A stretch of DNA of 64,000 nt from JABDFW01 sp035550215. Its GTDB lineage: Bacteria; Bacteroidota; Bacteroidia; Chitinophagales; Chitinophagaceae. Every line of letters begins with the position of its first letter. Within the stretch, counting starts at the first letter, position 1. The notes under the pieces are model-generated. The model made no database searches. It had not been told where the DNA came from and saw only the letters and a program-made list of their open reading frames with translations. The translations under genes and the position numbers were made by a program. This document shows positions 44,866-53,096 of the stretch, piece by piece. The stretch spans positions 1 to 64,000 of the forward strand of contig DASZPM010000011.1 of assembly GCA_035550215.1 (NCBI GenBank), in the 5' to 3' direction.

Positions 44866-46131
44866 TTATGTATGCAGGGCTGCCTTTTTAACAGCCCGTG
44901 AAACATCAGTGTACTCTATTAGCTTTGCTTTGCGAAGCCGCAAAAAACGGAAATGTGCTGCACCGATAAGCAAGGCAACAATACCCTGCAGTAACACTGT
45001 ATTACGTACGCCTGCCTGCTGCGACAGGTAACCTATAATTAACCCGCCCAGGGGTTGCATACCAAAAAATGCCATAGCGTAAATGCTTATCACCCTGCCG
45101 CGCATATTTAAGTCAACAGTGGTTTGTATAATAGTGTTTGTAATAGTTACCTGCGACATCATACCAAAAGCAGCTATGGTAACAAAAGCAAGCGCCAGGG
45201 GGTAATAGGGCGCATAACTAAACAACATTAACCCAATGGCAAATACAAGGGTGTTTACAGCCAATACTTTTCTAAGATCGGTACCAATGCGGAGAGAGGC
45301 CAAAAATATAGCGCCGGTAAGGGCGCCAAGGCCTATAAAGCTGTCAATAACACCAAAAGTAGAAGCGCTGCCATGAAAAATATCTCTTGCAAAAACAGGC
45401 ATTAAAGTGGAGTATGGCAAAACAAGCAGGCTAACCAGTGCCAGCATAGTAAGCACAAAACGAATACCGGGTGTTTTTTTAACATATAACAACCCCTCTT
45501 TCAAATCACCGAACATATTCTTTGTATGTGGCTTGGGTACGTATTTCGGAAGCCTCATCAATAATAATGAAATAATCACCGCAATAAAGCTTACTGCATT
45601 CAAGCCAAAACAAATATCATCACCCCATTTCTCAATAATAAGCCCCGCTATGCCCGGCCCTATTAGCCTTGACAGGTTAACCATGGAGGAATTTAATGCC
45701 AGCGCGTTTGGAAGAATTTTTTTGTCGTCTACCATTTCATACACAAGGCTTTGCCTCGCGGGCACGTCAAATGCGTTGATGATGCCGAGCATAACGCTGA
45801 GCAACAAAATTTGCCATACAGAATAATGTTTGAAAAAAATAACCAGTGTTAACAAAACCGCCTGCATAAGTGAAAGCACCTGGGTAAGCAATAAAACCTT
45901 GTAGCGGTTATAACGGTCTGAAACAACACCGCCTAAAAACGACAGTAAAAACGAGGGGAACATGGTGGCAAAAAGTGTAACCCCCAGCATAAATTTTGAA
46001 TGTGTGAGGGAATAAATTACCCAGCTTACGGCTGTTTTTTGCATCCATGTGCCAATTAGAGAAATTGACTGTCCTGTAATATATAACCTATAATTGCGGC
46101 TTTTAAGTGCACTAAATGTATTAATCTTCAT
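44866..46131 (-). CDS. MFS transporter (EntS/MFS_3-like exporter)
   Basis: 421 residues, about 12 helices. The loop 2-3 motif is GGVVSDRYNRYKVL, and DVPARQSLVYEMV follows helix 4, typical of the MFS_3 group. Such transporters export siderophores, drugs or other small molecules. The genes on both sides are 17-18 nt away, forming a MarR-MFS-isochorismatase operon. Confidence 0.88.
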   Translation of the reverse strand: MKINTFSALKSRNYRLYITGQSISLIGTWMQKTAVSWVIYSLTHSKFMLGVTLFATMFPSFLLSFLGGVVSDRYNRYKVLLLTQVLSLMQAVLLTLVIFFKHYSVWQILLLSVMLGIINAFDVPARQSLVYEMVDDKKILPNALALNSSMVNLSRLIGPGIAGLIIEKWGDDICFGLNAVSFIAVIISLLLMRLPKYVPKPHTKNMFGDLKEGLLYVKKTPGIRFVLTMLALVSLLVLPYSTLMPVFARDIFHGSASTFGVIDSFIGLGALTGAIFLASLRIGTDLRKVLAVNTLVFAIGLMLFSYAPYYPLALAFVTIAAFGMMSQVTITNTIIQTTVDLNMRGRVISIYAMAFFGMQPLGGLIIGYLSQQAGVRNTVLLQGIVALLIGAAHFRFLRLRKAKLIEYTDVSRAVKKAALHT

Positions 46132-46149
46132 AACCCAAATCCTTTACGC

Positions 46150-46590
46150 TCATTCAAAATCAACCAATTTCGTCAATGGTGCAATCGCCTGTCTTAATAT
46201 GGCCAGGTCTTTAGCCGAACACGCCTGCTGTAACGCCTGGTTAAGCCATTCATCCTTTTCGTTACGGGCTTTATACAACATTGCCTGCCCTGCTTTTGAC
46301 AATGAAATAATCGTCTTTCGCCCGTCAGTTGCAGAAGGAGTACGAAGAATATATCCCAGCTCTTCCAGGTGATTAAGTATCTGCGACATAGACTGCGTGG
46401 TTATTTTTTCCATTGCAGCAAGTTCAGTCGGCAAGAGTTCTTTATGCTGGTCAAGCAGGCTGATGGTGGAGCGCTCGGTAAGCGACAATGTGCCCGCTAC
46501 CGCCGATTTGCCACGCAGCTTTTTATTAAGCCTTGTAAGTACCGTCCGCAGGTCTGCCGCCAATTGTGTATCGTCAGTGGTTTGTGCCAT
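46150..46590 (-). CDS. MarR-family transcriptional regulator
   Basis: 146 residues with the MarR winged helix: AAMEKITTQSMSQILNHLEELGYI as the recognition helix, then the wing with RTPSATDGRKTIISLSKAG. It probably represses the operon it heads and is relieved by a small aromatic ligand. Two palindromes lie directly before its start codon. Confidence 0.9.
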   Translation of the reverse strand: MAQTTDDTQLAADLRTVLTRLNKKLRGKSAVAGTLSLTERSTISLLDQHKELLPTELAAMEKITTQSMSQILNHLEELGYILRTPSATDGRKTIISLSKAGQAMLYKARNEKDEWLNQALQQACSAKDLAILRQAIAPLTKLVDFE

Positions 46591-46598
46591 ATTATTAA

Positions 46599-46629
46599 GT
46601 AAACTTGTAAGTTTACCTTACAAAGGTAA
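46599..46629 (-). promoter_or_regulatory. Candidate MarR operator with overlapping -7 box
   Basis: GTAAACTT-GT-AAGTTTAC (46599-46616) is a perfect palindrome. TTACCTT-ACA-AAGGTAA (46613-46629) is a second one that overlaps it. On the minus strand TACCTTTG (plus 46621-46628) matches the -7 box TAnnTTTG and lies within the second palindrome. No clear -33 element. Confidence 0.6.
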
Positions 46630-46695
46630 TAAAAAATTTTCTCTTCCTGTTTTTATTTCATGCCTGCAGGGAGAATTAACATTTGCCTGATGCCG

Positions 46696-46962
46696 TTACA
46701 TATTGCTAACTTTAATTTTAAGCGGCTTTATTTCGAAGAAAAGGGTACCGATGCCGACGTATCGTTGGTAAATGTGGTACTGGCTGTCCCGGCTAACCGT
46801 GAAGCCTGTTTGCTGGTAAATGGAAAATATTACATAATCATGTTTCAGCCTGCCCTCGGTATAGTCGAACATGCGGTAATTTTTACGGTCAGGGTTGGTA
46901 ATGGCAAGCAGCGCAATAATCATCATCAGCGAAACCAATATGGCTGTTATAATCTTGCGCAT
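46696..46962 (-). CDS. Small membrane-anchored protein, DUF4359-like
   Basis: 88 residues from the ATG at 46962, the start that gives an N-terminal membrane helix (MRKIITAILVSLMMIIALLA). ITNPDRKNY then resembles the TNPxxxxY start of DUF4359. The soluble part (about 22-88) has YVIFSIYQQTGF and YVGIGTLFFEI. The longer frame upstream is a shadow. Function unknown. It sits between the MarR operator and the fusA terminator, on the same strand as fusA. Confidence 0.55.
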   Translation of the reverse strand: MRKIITAILVSLMMIIALLAITNPDRKNYRMFDYTEGRLKHDYVIFSIYQQTGFTVSRDSQYHIYQRYVGIGTLFFEIKPLKIKVSNM

Positions 46963-47089
46963 ATGTAAAGTTATATAGCGGCAGGCGTTTAAGTAGCTTT
47001 TTTTACTACCTATTAGCAGTAACCTGCTTACACCGTAGCTTGTTTTTTTCTTACAATCTCGCGAACTTTTTTGAAAGTTGGGGCAATAA

Positions 47090-47119
47090 AAAGCCCCGCT
47101 CATTGCTGAACGGGGCTTT
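47090..47119 (-). terminator. Rho-independent terminator of fusA
   Basis: On the minus strand AAAGCCCCG (plus 47111-47119) pairs with CGGGGCTTT (plus 47090-47098), followed by TTATT. It lies 29 nt after the fusA stop. Confidence 0.85.
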
Positions 47120-47147
47120 GTTATATAAATCAGTTACCAGTAGTCAA

Positions 47148-49298
47148 CTAATCCTCCACCTTCACTTTGCCTTTGCTCTTTGCTATTACTTCTTCAGCAA
47201 TATTATTTGGCGCTGGTGCGTAATGGCTGAACTCCATGGTTGATGTTGCACGGCCGCTACTCATTGAACGTAACTGTGTAACATAGCCAAACATTTCGCT
47301 CAAAGGCACTTTAGCTTTAATAACCTGCAGGTTGTTACGGCTGTCCATACCTTCCATCATACCGCGGCGGCGGTTAAGGTCACCGGTTACGTCGCCCATG
47401 TATTGGTCTGGTGTTACCACTTCAACCTTCATAATAGGCTCTAATAACACGGGTTTTGCTTTACGGCCTGCTTCGCGGAAACCACCTTTGGCGCAAAGTT
47501 CGAAAGACATTGAATCAGAGTCAACCTGGTGGAAACTACCGTCAAATATGCGCACTTTCATGCTTTCTACGGGGTAGCCTGCCAGTACGCCTGTATTCAT
47601 ACTGGTTTCAAAACCTTTTTGAATTGCGGGTATAAACTCGCGCGGAATTGAACCACCAAAGATATCGTTCACAAACTGGAAATGTTCACCCGGGTTTGCT
47701 TCCAGCCAGTCTTTATCGGCAGGGCCAATTTCAAACTGTATGTCGGCAAATTTACCACGGCCACCTGTTTGTTTCTTCAGTACTTCGCGGTGCTCAATAG
47801 TATTATGGAAGGCTTCTTTGTAAGCCACCTGCGGGTTACCCTGGTTAACTTCTACTTTAAACTCGCGGCGCATACGGTCAACAATAATTTCAAGGTGCAG
47901 TTCACCCATACCTGAAAGAATTGTTTGGCCGGTATCTTCATCGGTTTTTACACGCAGCGTAGGGTCTTCTTCCACCAGTTTGGCAATAGCCATACCCATC
48001 CTATCAACGTCAGCCTGTGTTTTAGGCTCAACGGCAACAGATATAACCGGCTCGGGAATAAACATGTTTTCCAGCGTAATCAAATGGTTTTCGTCACAAA
48101 GCGTATCACCGGTTTTTATTTCCTTAAACCCTACTGCGGCGGCAATATCACCTGCTTCAATAAAGTCAATCGGGTTTTGCTTGTTGGCAAACATCTTCAT
48201 AATACGGCTTATACGCTCGTTTTTACCACTGCGTACATTACGCACGTAAGAGCCTGCATCAAGATGGCCTGAATAACACCTGAAGAACGCCAGGCGGCCA
48301 ACAAACGGGTCGGTCATAATTTTGAAAGCCAGCGCTGCAAATGGTTCTTTTGCATCGGGCTTACGGCTTATTTCCTCGCCGGTGTCAGGGTCGGTGCCTA
48401 CAATGGCATCAATATCAACCGGTGAAGGCAGGTAACGGCAAACCGCGTCAAGCGCTGTTTGTACGCCTTTATTTTTGAAAGATGAGCCACACATCATCGG
48501 TACGATGCTAAGGTCGATACAAGCCTTGCGGATTGCTTCGTGTACTTCAGCCTCGGTGATTGAGTTGGGATCTTCGAAAAATTTCTCCAGTAATTTGTCG
48601 TCATATTCAGCAACTGCCTCAATAAGATTTTGTCTCCACTGCTGCGCTTCATCTACCATGTCAGCAGGCACATCAATTTCATCAAAGGTCATACCTTCAG
48701 TTTCCATGTGCCAAACCACACCTTTCATGCGTATCAGGTCAACCACACCTTTAAAGTCGTCTTCAGCGCCAATAGGCAACTGCAGCGGCACGGCTTTAGC
48801 GCCCAGCATGTCTTTAACCTGCTGAACCACCATTAAAAAGTCAGCACCTGCACGGTCCATTTTATTAACAAACCCAATACGGGGTACTTTATAGCGGTTA
48901 GCCTGGCGCCATACAGTTTCACTCTGGGGTTCAACACCATCCACAGCGCTAAACAGGGCAATAAGGCCGTCCAGCACACGCATACTGCGTTCTACCTCAA
49001 CAGTAAAGTCCACGTGGCCCGGGGTATCAATTATATTGAAATAATATTTTTTGGTATCGGCGGTTTGCTTGCCTTTGTCAGTGGGAAAGTTCCACTGGCA
49101 GCTTACAGCGGCTGAGGTAATGGTAATACCCCTCTCTTTTTCCTGTTCCATCCAGTCTGTTGTAGCAGCACCTTCATGAACCTCTCCAATTCTGTGAATC
49201 ATACCCGTGTAACGCAAAATGCGCTCGGTAGTAGTGGTTTTGCCGGCGTCAATATGGGCAGCAATACCAAAGTTGCGTTGAAATCTCAAGTCCGCCAT
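47148..49298 (-). CDS. fusA: Elongation factor G
   Basis: 716 residues. G1 AHIDAGKTTTTERIL, G2 near GITITSA, G3 DTPGHVDF, G4 NKMDR and the SGMGELHLE segment of domain III are all present. EF-G moves tRNA and mRNA through the ribosome using GTP. The gene stands alone here rather than in the str operon, which suggests either a normal Bacteroidota layout or a second copy; the window cannot tell. Confidence 0.98.
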   Translation of the reverse strand: MADLRFQRNFGIAAHIDAGKTTTTERILRYTGMIHRIGEVHEGAATTDWMEQEKERGITITSAAVSCQWNFPTDKGKQTADTKKYYFNIIDTPGHVDFTVEVERSMRVLDGLIALFSAVDGVEPQSETVWRQANRYKVPRIGFVNKMDRAGADFLMVVQQVKDMLGAKAVPLQLPIGAEDDFKGVVDLIRMKGVVWHMETEGMTFDEIDVPADMVDEAQQWRQNLIEAVAEYDDKLLEKFFEDPNSITEAEVHEAIRKACIDLSIVPMMCGSSFKNKGVQTALDAVCRYLPSPVDIDAIVGTDPDTGEEISRKPDAKEPFAALAFKIMTDPFVGRLAFFRCYSGHLDAGSYVRNVRSGKNERISRIMKMFANKQNPIDFIEAGDIAAAVGFKEIKTGDTLCDENHLITLENMFIPEPVISVAVEPKTQADVDRMGMAIAKLVEEDPTLRVKTDEDTGQTILSGMGELHLEIIVDRMRREFKVEVNQGNPQVAYKEAFHNTIEHREVLKKQTGGRGKFADIQFEIGPADKDWLEANPGEHFQFVNDIFGGSIPREFIPAIQKGFETSMNTGVLAGYPVESMKVRIFDGSFHQVDSDSMSFELCAKGGFREAGRKAKPVLLEPIMKVEVVTPDQYMGDVTGDLNRRRGMMEGMDSRNNLQVIKAKVPLSEMFGYVTQLRSMSSGRATSTMEFSHYAPAPNNIAEEVIAKSKGKVKVED

Positions 49299-49705
49299 AA
49301 AAAATTGTTGTTTAATTGATTAGTAAAAACCCGGAATGACCCATTCCGGATTTTCGAGGCGCAAAGGTAAGCGTTTTTAACATGCTAACCGCTTTTAAAC
49401 AGATTAAATTGTTGTGAAGAGCCGCAGCATTTATCCACGGGTGTGGATAGTGTTGAAAAGCCAGTATGCAACCTCTGCTACTGCAACTGAAACAAAAACA
49501 AAATGATTGATAATCAATAGAAAAGATTATAAAAAGAACAGCAAAAGTATCCAAGCGTGAAACTTACGCCGGGTGAACATTCTCCTTTCACCATTGCCGG
49601 TAAACAAGCGATCACCGAAATACTAAAAGCGCTAGACTTATTGAACGCTTGTTGCCAGCACCACAATTCCGACATATATTATCGCTCTCTAAAATAAATG
49701 CCCCG
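49299..49705. other. Intergenic region upstream of fusA
   Basis: No gene is supported; a minus-strand frame of 80 codons looks random. A minus-strand -7 box TACCTTTG lies at plus positions 49362-49369, 64 nt before the fusA start. Nothing else stands out. Confidence 0.5.
49362..49369 (-). promoter_or_regulatory. -7 box of fusA
   Basis: Minus-strand TACCTTTG fits TAnnTTTG. The region 20 nt upstream has no exact TTG or TTTG, so the -33 part is weak. Confidence 0.45.
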
Positions 49706-50947
49706 CTACTCACAATACTTCATCACCGCCTCAAATATTTCCCTGCGTATAGGGCTTACATTATAGTATTCACGCGTGGGCAGCAGGCCCATATTCTGCC
49801 GGTTGATTAACAGTATTACCGACACATGGTATTTGGGTATAACGGCAATGCTGGTACCGGTAAAACCTGTGTGCCCAAAGCTGCCGGCAGGGCCGTTTTT
49901 TATAACCGGGTTAGCAGGGTCCATCATCCAGCCAAGGCCGTTATCATATTTATCTTTCGTCAAAAAAAGGTCAATGGTTTTTTCAGTGATGAACTGTCTG
50001 CCATTTGCCTTGCCTTTATTCATCAGCATATCCACCAGTTTCTGCAAATCATCAACAGTAGAGAACAATCCTGCGGCACCGCTTACACCGCCAACCGCAT
50101 ACCAGGCATTGCCATCATTCACCTCGCCTTTTAATGTGTATTTGCGCCAGCCATTCCAGCTTGACGGGTCAATTTCTTTAAACCCAAATCCCAGCGATGT
50201 ATCGTAAACCATACGTGTTTCATAAGGGTTACCGTGTGAGGTGGCGGCAATTTTAGTAAAGCGGCCTGTTTTAAGCGGGTTATATGTAGTGTGGCCCATA
50301 CCCAGCGGCTGAAAGATATTCTGCTGTACAAAACTATCCAATGACATTCCTGAAACTTTCTCTATAATCTCGCCCAGCACGGTAAAGCCAAGGTCGCTGT
50401 AATGCCGCCCCTGTCCCACCGGGTATTTAAGCGGCAGGCTGCCGATTAGCGCGTATGTTTGCTGCTTGTTATGGGCGCGGTAAAACATAGGGTACCATTC
50501 ATATATGCCCGCTGTATGCGTTAACAGGTTGCGTATGGTAATAGGTTGTTTATCGGGGCTGTTAAATGCCGGCACATACTTTCCAACAGGGTCTTCAACG
50601 CTCAGCAACCCACGGTCAACCAGCAGCATGATGGAAGTAGTGGTGCCCACCATTTTCGTTAACGAGGCTAAATCGAATAAATATTCTGTGGTCATTTTTT
50701 CAGGATGCGCCATCAGCCTGTTGTAGTAAGTGTACTTTTGCGCATAACCAAAAGCTTTCTTATAAATAACATTGTCATCTTTCTTAATTTCAATTACAGC
50801 ACCGGGTATAAGGTTGCTGTCCACCTGGCTTTGCAGAACACTATCGGTAAACCTGCGCAACGCCTGCTTTTTTTCAGCAGACTGTGCATTAATAACCCAT
50901 ACATTAGCCAAATAAAAAATAAATACTGCTATACATTTTTTACACAT
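49706..50947 (-). CDS. Secreted serine hydrolase (beta-lactamase class C fold)
   Basis: 413 residues. Signal peptide 1-21 (ending NAQ). The motif SLTK is the SxxK nucleophile; YSD serves as YxN; HTG near the end is the third motif. Around them, LLTHTAGIYEW and GHTGFTGTS are typical. Such enzymes act as D-aminopeptidases, esterases or penicillin-binding-like proteins rather than true beta-lactamases. Single gene. Confidence 0.85.
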   Translation of the reverse strand: MCKKCIAVFIFYLANVWVINAQSAEKKQALRRFTDSVLQSQVDSNLIPGAVIEIKKDDNVIYKKAFGYAQKYTYYNRLMAHPEKMTTEYLFDLASLTKMVGTTTSIMLLVDRGLLSVEDPVGKYVPAFNSPDKQPITIRNLLTHTAGIYEWYPMFYRAHNKQQTYALIGSLPLKYPVGQGRHYSDLGFTVLGEIIEKVSGMSLDSFVQQNIFQPLGMGHTTYNPLKTGRFTKIAATSHGNPYETRMVYDTSLGFGFKEIDPSSWNGWRKYTLKGEVNDGNAWYAVGGVSGAAGLFSTVDDLQKLVDMLMNKGKANGRQFITEKTIDLFLTKDKYDNGLGWMMDPANPVIKNGPAGSFGHTGFTGTSIAVIPKYHVSVILLINRQNMGLLPTREYYNVSPIRREIFEAVMKYCE

Positions 50948-50977
50948 ACAATTTTTTTAAACCCGCGGTATAATTGG

Positions 50978-51487
50978 TTAAGGCTGCATTGCAGCATTTG
51001 GTGGCACATAACCCGCTATTGGCCCAACGGTTTTGCGTAACAACAATTCATCAAAGCCATCCTTTATAAAATTGGGTAATATGCCAACATGGGTAAAGCC
51101 ACACTCCTCATATAATTTTATCGCCCTTTTGTTAAAGGAAGATACACAAATAAAAATATTGGGCGAGAAAGTCAATATCCTTTTCTCACAAAACTGCAGT
51201 ATCATTTGTCCGATACCCCGGCCGCGAAGTTCTGCGTTAACAAATAATGTTTGTATATAGCCTTTAAAACTTCCACAGGTTTGCAGTATTACAAAACCCG
51301 CCAGGGTTTGGTGTTGCATAGCGGCATACACCTCTTTACATGGCCCTTCAAAGGCTTTCTGGCAATAGGTATAGTCCATTCCAAGCGTTAGCCACGGTTC
51401 AGATGCAGCCATCATCGCGGCGCACAGGCTTATACGTGTATCACCAGTTGTTAATGTAATTATTTCAATGCCTTTATCCCCCGGCAT
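50978..51487 (-). CDS. GNAT-family acetyltransferase
   Basis: 169 residues. The acetyl-CoA loop is VNAELRGRGIGQMILQF, followed by FNKRAIKLYEECGF near the end. The start overlaps the end of the sodium/solute symporter gene by 14 nt, so they are coupled. Substrate unknown. Confidence 0.82.
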   Translation of the reverse strand: MPGDKGIEIITLTTGDTRISLCAAMMAASEPWLTLGMDYTYCQKAFEGPCKEVYAAMQHQTLAGFVILQTCGSFKGYIQTLFVNAELRGRGIGQMILQFCEKRILTFSPNIFICVSSFNKRAIKLYEECGFTHVGILPNFIKDGFDELLLRKTVGPIAGYVPPNAAMQP

Positions 51488-52937
51488 AATTTTTCTTTTG
51501 TATAATCATTAAGAAAACTATTGTCAGCACGGCGTTCACTAATATATTCATAAAACCGGTATCAAAGTTAAATGCATTTATAAAATAATTATTCAGCAGC
51601 CATGTAGTTAATGCAGCACCAACACATGCTGCGGGCACCCATTTTTCTTTTACCTGCAGCCCGGAGAAAAGGCCTGTAAGGTACAAGCCTAAAATGGGCC
51701 CGTAGGTATAACCGGCTATTTTAAAAATAGTATTTATAATTGCGCCATGACTGTTCCAGAAAAGCATTACAATTAAAAATATTACTGCGTTAACGCCAAG
51801 CAGTGTATATTTCTTAATCTTCATTTTTACCGCATGTGGCTGCTGTTCAAAACGCATAAAGTCGTAACTGAAAGCGGTAGTAAGTGCAGTAATACAGGCG
51901 TCAATACTTGCAAAGGTTGAAGCAATTACGCCAATAAAAAATGCAATGGCACCAATTTGCCCGAAATAATGCAGGGTCAGCAGCGGGTACACTGCGTCAG
52001 TATCGGTAAATCTTCCGTCTTCCATGGGCAGCGTTATACCTTTTTGCGCAACATACAGGTACATTAAAACACCCAGGCATAAAAAAAGTGTTTGTGCAAA
52101 TGCAATGAAAAAACTAAATGTCAGCACATTTTTCCGCGCCCCTTTTGCGTGTTTTATCGTGAGTGTTTTCTGCATCATGCTTTGGTCTAACCCAACTAAT
52201 GCAATAGTGATAAGCATTCCCGAAATAAATTGTTTAAAAAAGTTGGAGCCGGAACTCACATCCCAATCAAACAGCTTAGTATTAGGGCTTTTTGCAACAG
52301 CATCAAACATCTGGGCAAATGAGAGGCCAAGAGAGTTTTTAAAAGTGAAGATGGAAATAACAATAACAGTTATTAAAAATGATGACTGCAGGGCATCTGT
52401 CCATACGATGGTTTTTATGCCTGATTTGTTGCTGTATAACCAAATAAGCACCAGTACTGCAATGATGGTAACAAAATATGGAATGCCTATATTGTCAAAA
52501 AAAGCATATTGCAGGATTTTTATGGAGAGTAACAGCCTTAGTGCGGCTCCAAATGACTGCGATACAAGAAAAAACAATGACCCTGTTTTATAGGTAACGT
52601 TGCCAAAACGCACATTAAGATACGTGTAGATAGATACCAATTTAAGTTTGTAAAAAATGGGCACCAATACAAAAGCAATAAACAGGTAGCCTGCAATAGT
52701 GCCTAATATAAACTGGAAATAATACAGGTTATCATTGCCCACATTGCCGGGAATTGACACCAGCGAAACAGCCGAAATACCAGAGCCTACCATGCCAAAT
52801 GCCACCAGGAACCAGGGCGACTCACGGTTGCCGTCAAAAAAAGTGCTGTCTTTGGTATGCCTGGAGGTGAGGCGGGAAATAACCATTAACAAAGAGAAAT
52901 AAAACAGGATAATTAAAAATATAAGCGTTGTGCTCAT
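51474..52937 (-). CDS. Sodium/solute symporter (SSS family)
   Basis: 487 residues with about 13 membrane helices. The start is TSRHTKDSTFFDGNRESPW, then FGMVGSGISAVSLVSIPG, with the usual sodium-binding Ser/Thr region; the end is an extra helix. The family imports sugars, amino acids or sialic acid with sodium. The divergent neighbour is a glycosidase lipoprotein, so a sugar substrate is plausible (inference). Confidence 0.87.
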   Translation of the reverse strand: MSTTLIFLIILFYFSLLMVISRLTSRHTKDSTFFDGNRESPWFLVAFGMVGSGISAVSLVSIPGNVGNDNLYYFQFILGTIAGYLFIAFVLVPIFYKLKLVSIYTYLNVRFGNVTYKTGSLFFLVSQSFGAALRLLLSIKILQYAFFDNIGIPYFVTIIAVLVLIWLYSNKSGIKTIVWTDALQSSFLITVIVISIFTFKNSLGLSFAQMFDAVAKSPNTKLFDWDVSSGSNFFKQFISGMLITIALVGLDQSMMQKTLTIKHAKGARKNVLTFSFFIAFAQTLFLCLGVLMYLYVAQKGITLPMEDGRFTDTDAVYPLLTLHYFGQIGAIAFFIGVIASTFASIDACITALTTAFSYDFMRFEQQPHAVKMKIKKYTLLGVNAVIFLIVMLFWNSHGAIINTIFKIAGYTYGPILGLYLTGLFSGLQVKEKWVPAACVGAALTTWLLNNYFINAFNFDTGFMNILVNAVLTIVFLMIIQKKNYAGG

Positions 52938-53096
52938 GGTGCAAAATTGTTATATCCGGCAGCACGCTAAAGATAAGGGTAATATCGGGATACTAGCAGC
53001 GGGTGACGCTTTGGAGAATATCTTTTTTATCCCGGTATAGTTATGACTCTTTTTTATATTTTTATTACCCGTCCTTAAAATACAAACCACGATTGC

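Noticed and set aside
49312..49554. 80-codon minus-strand frame before fusA
   Set aside because: Composition looks random and the fusA promoter box lies inside it.
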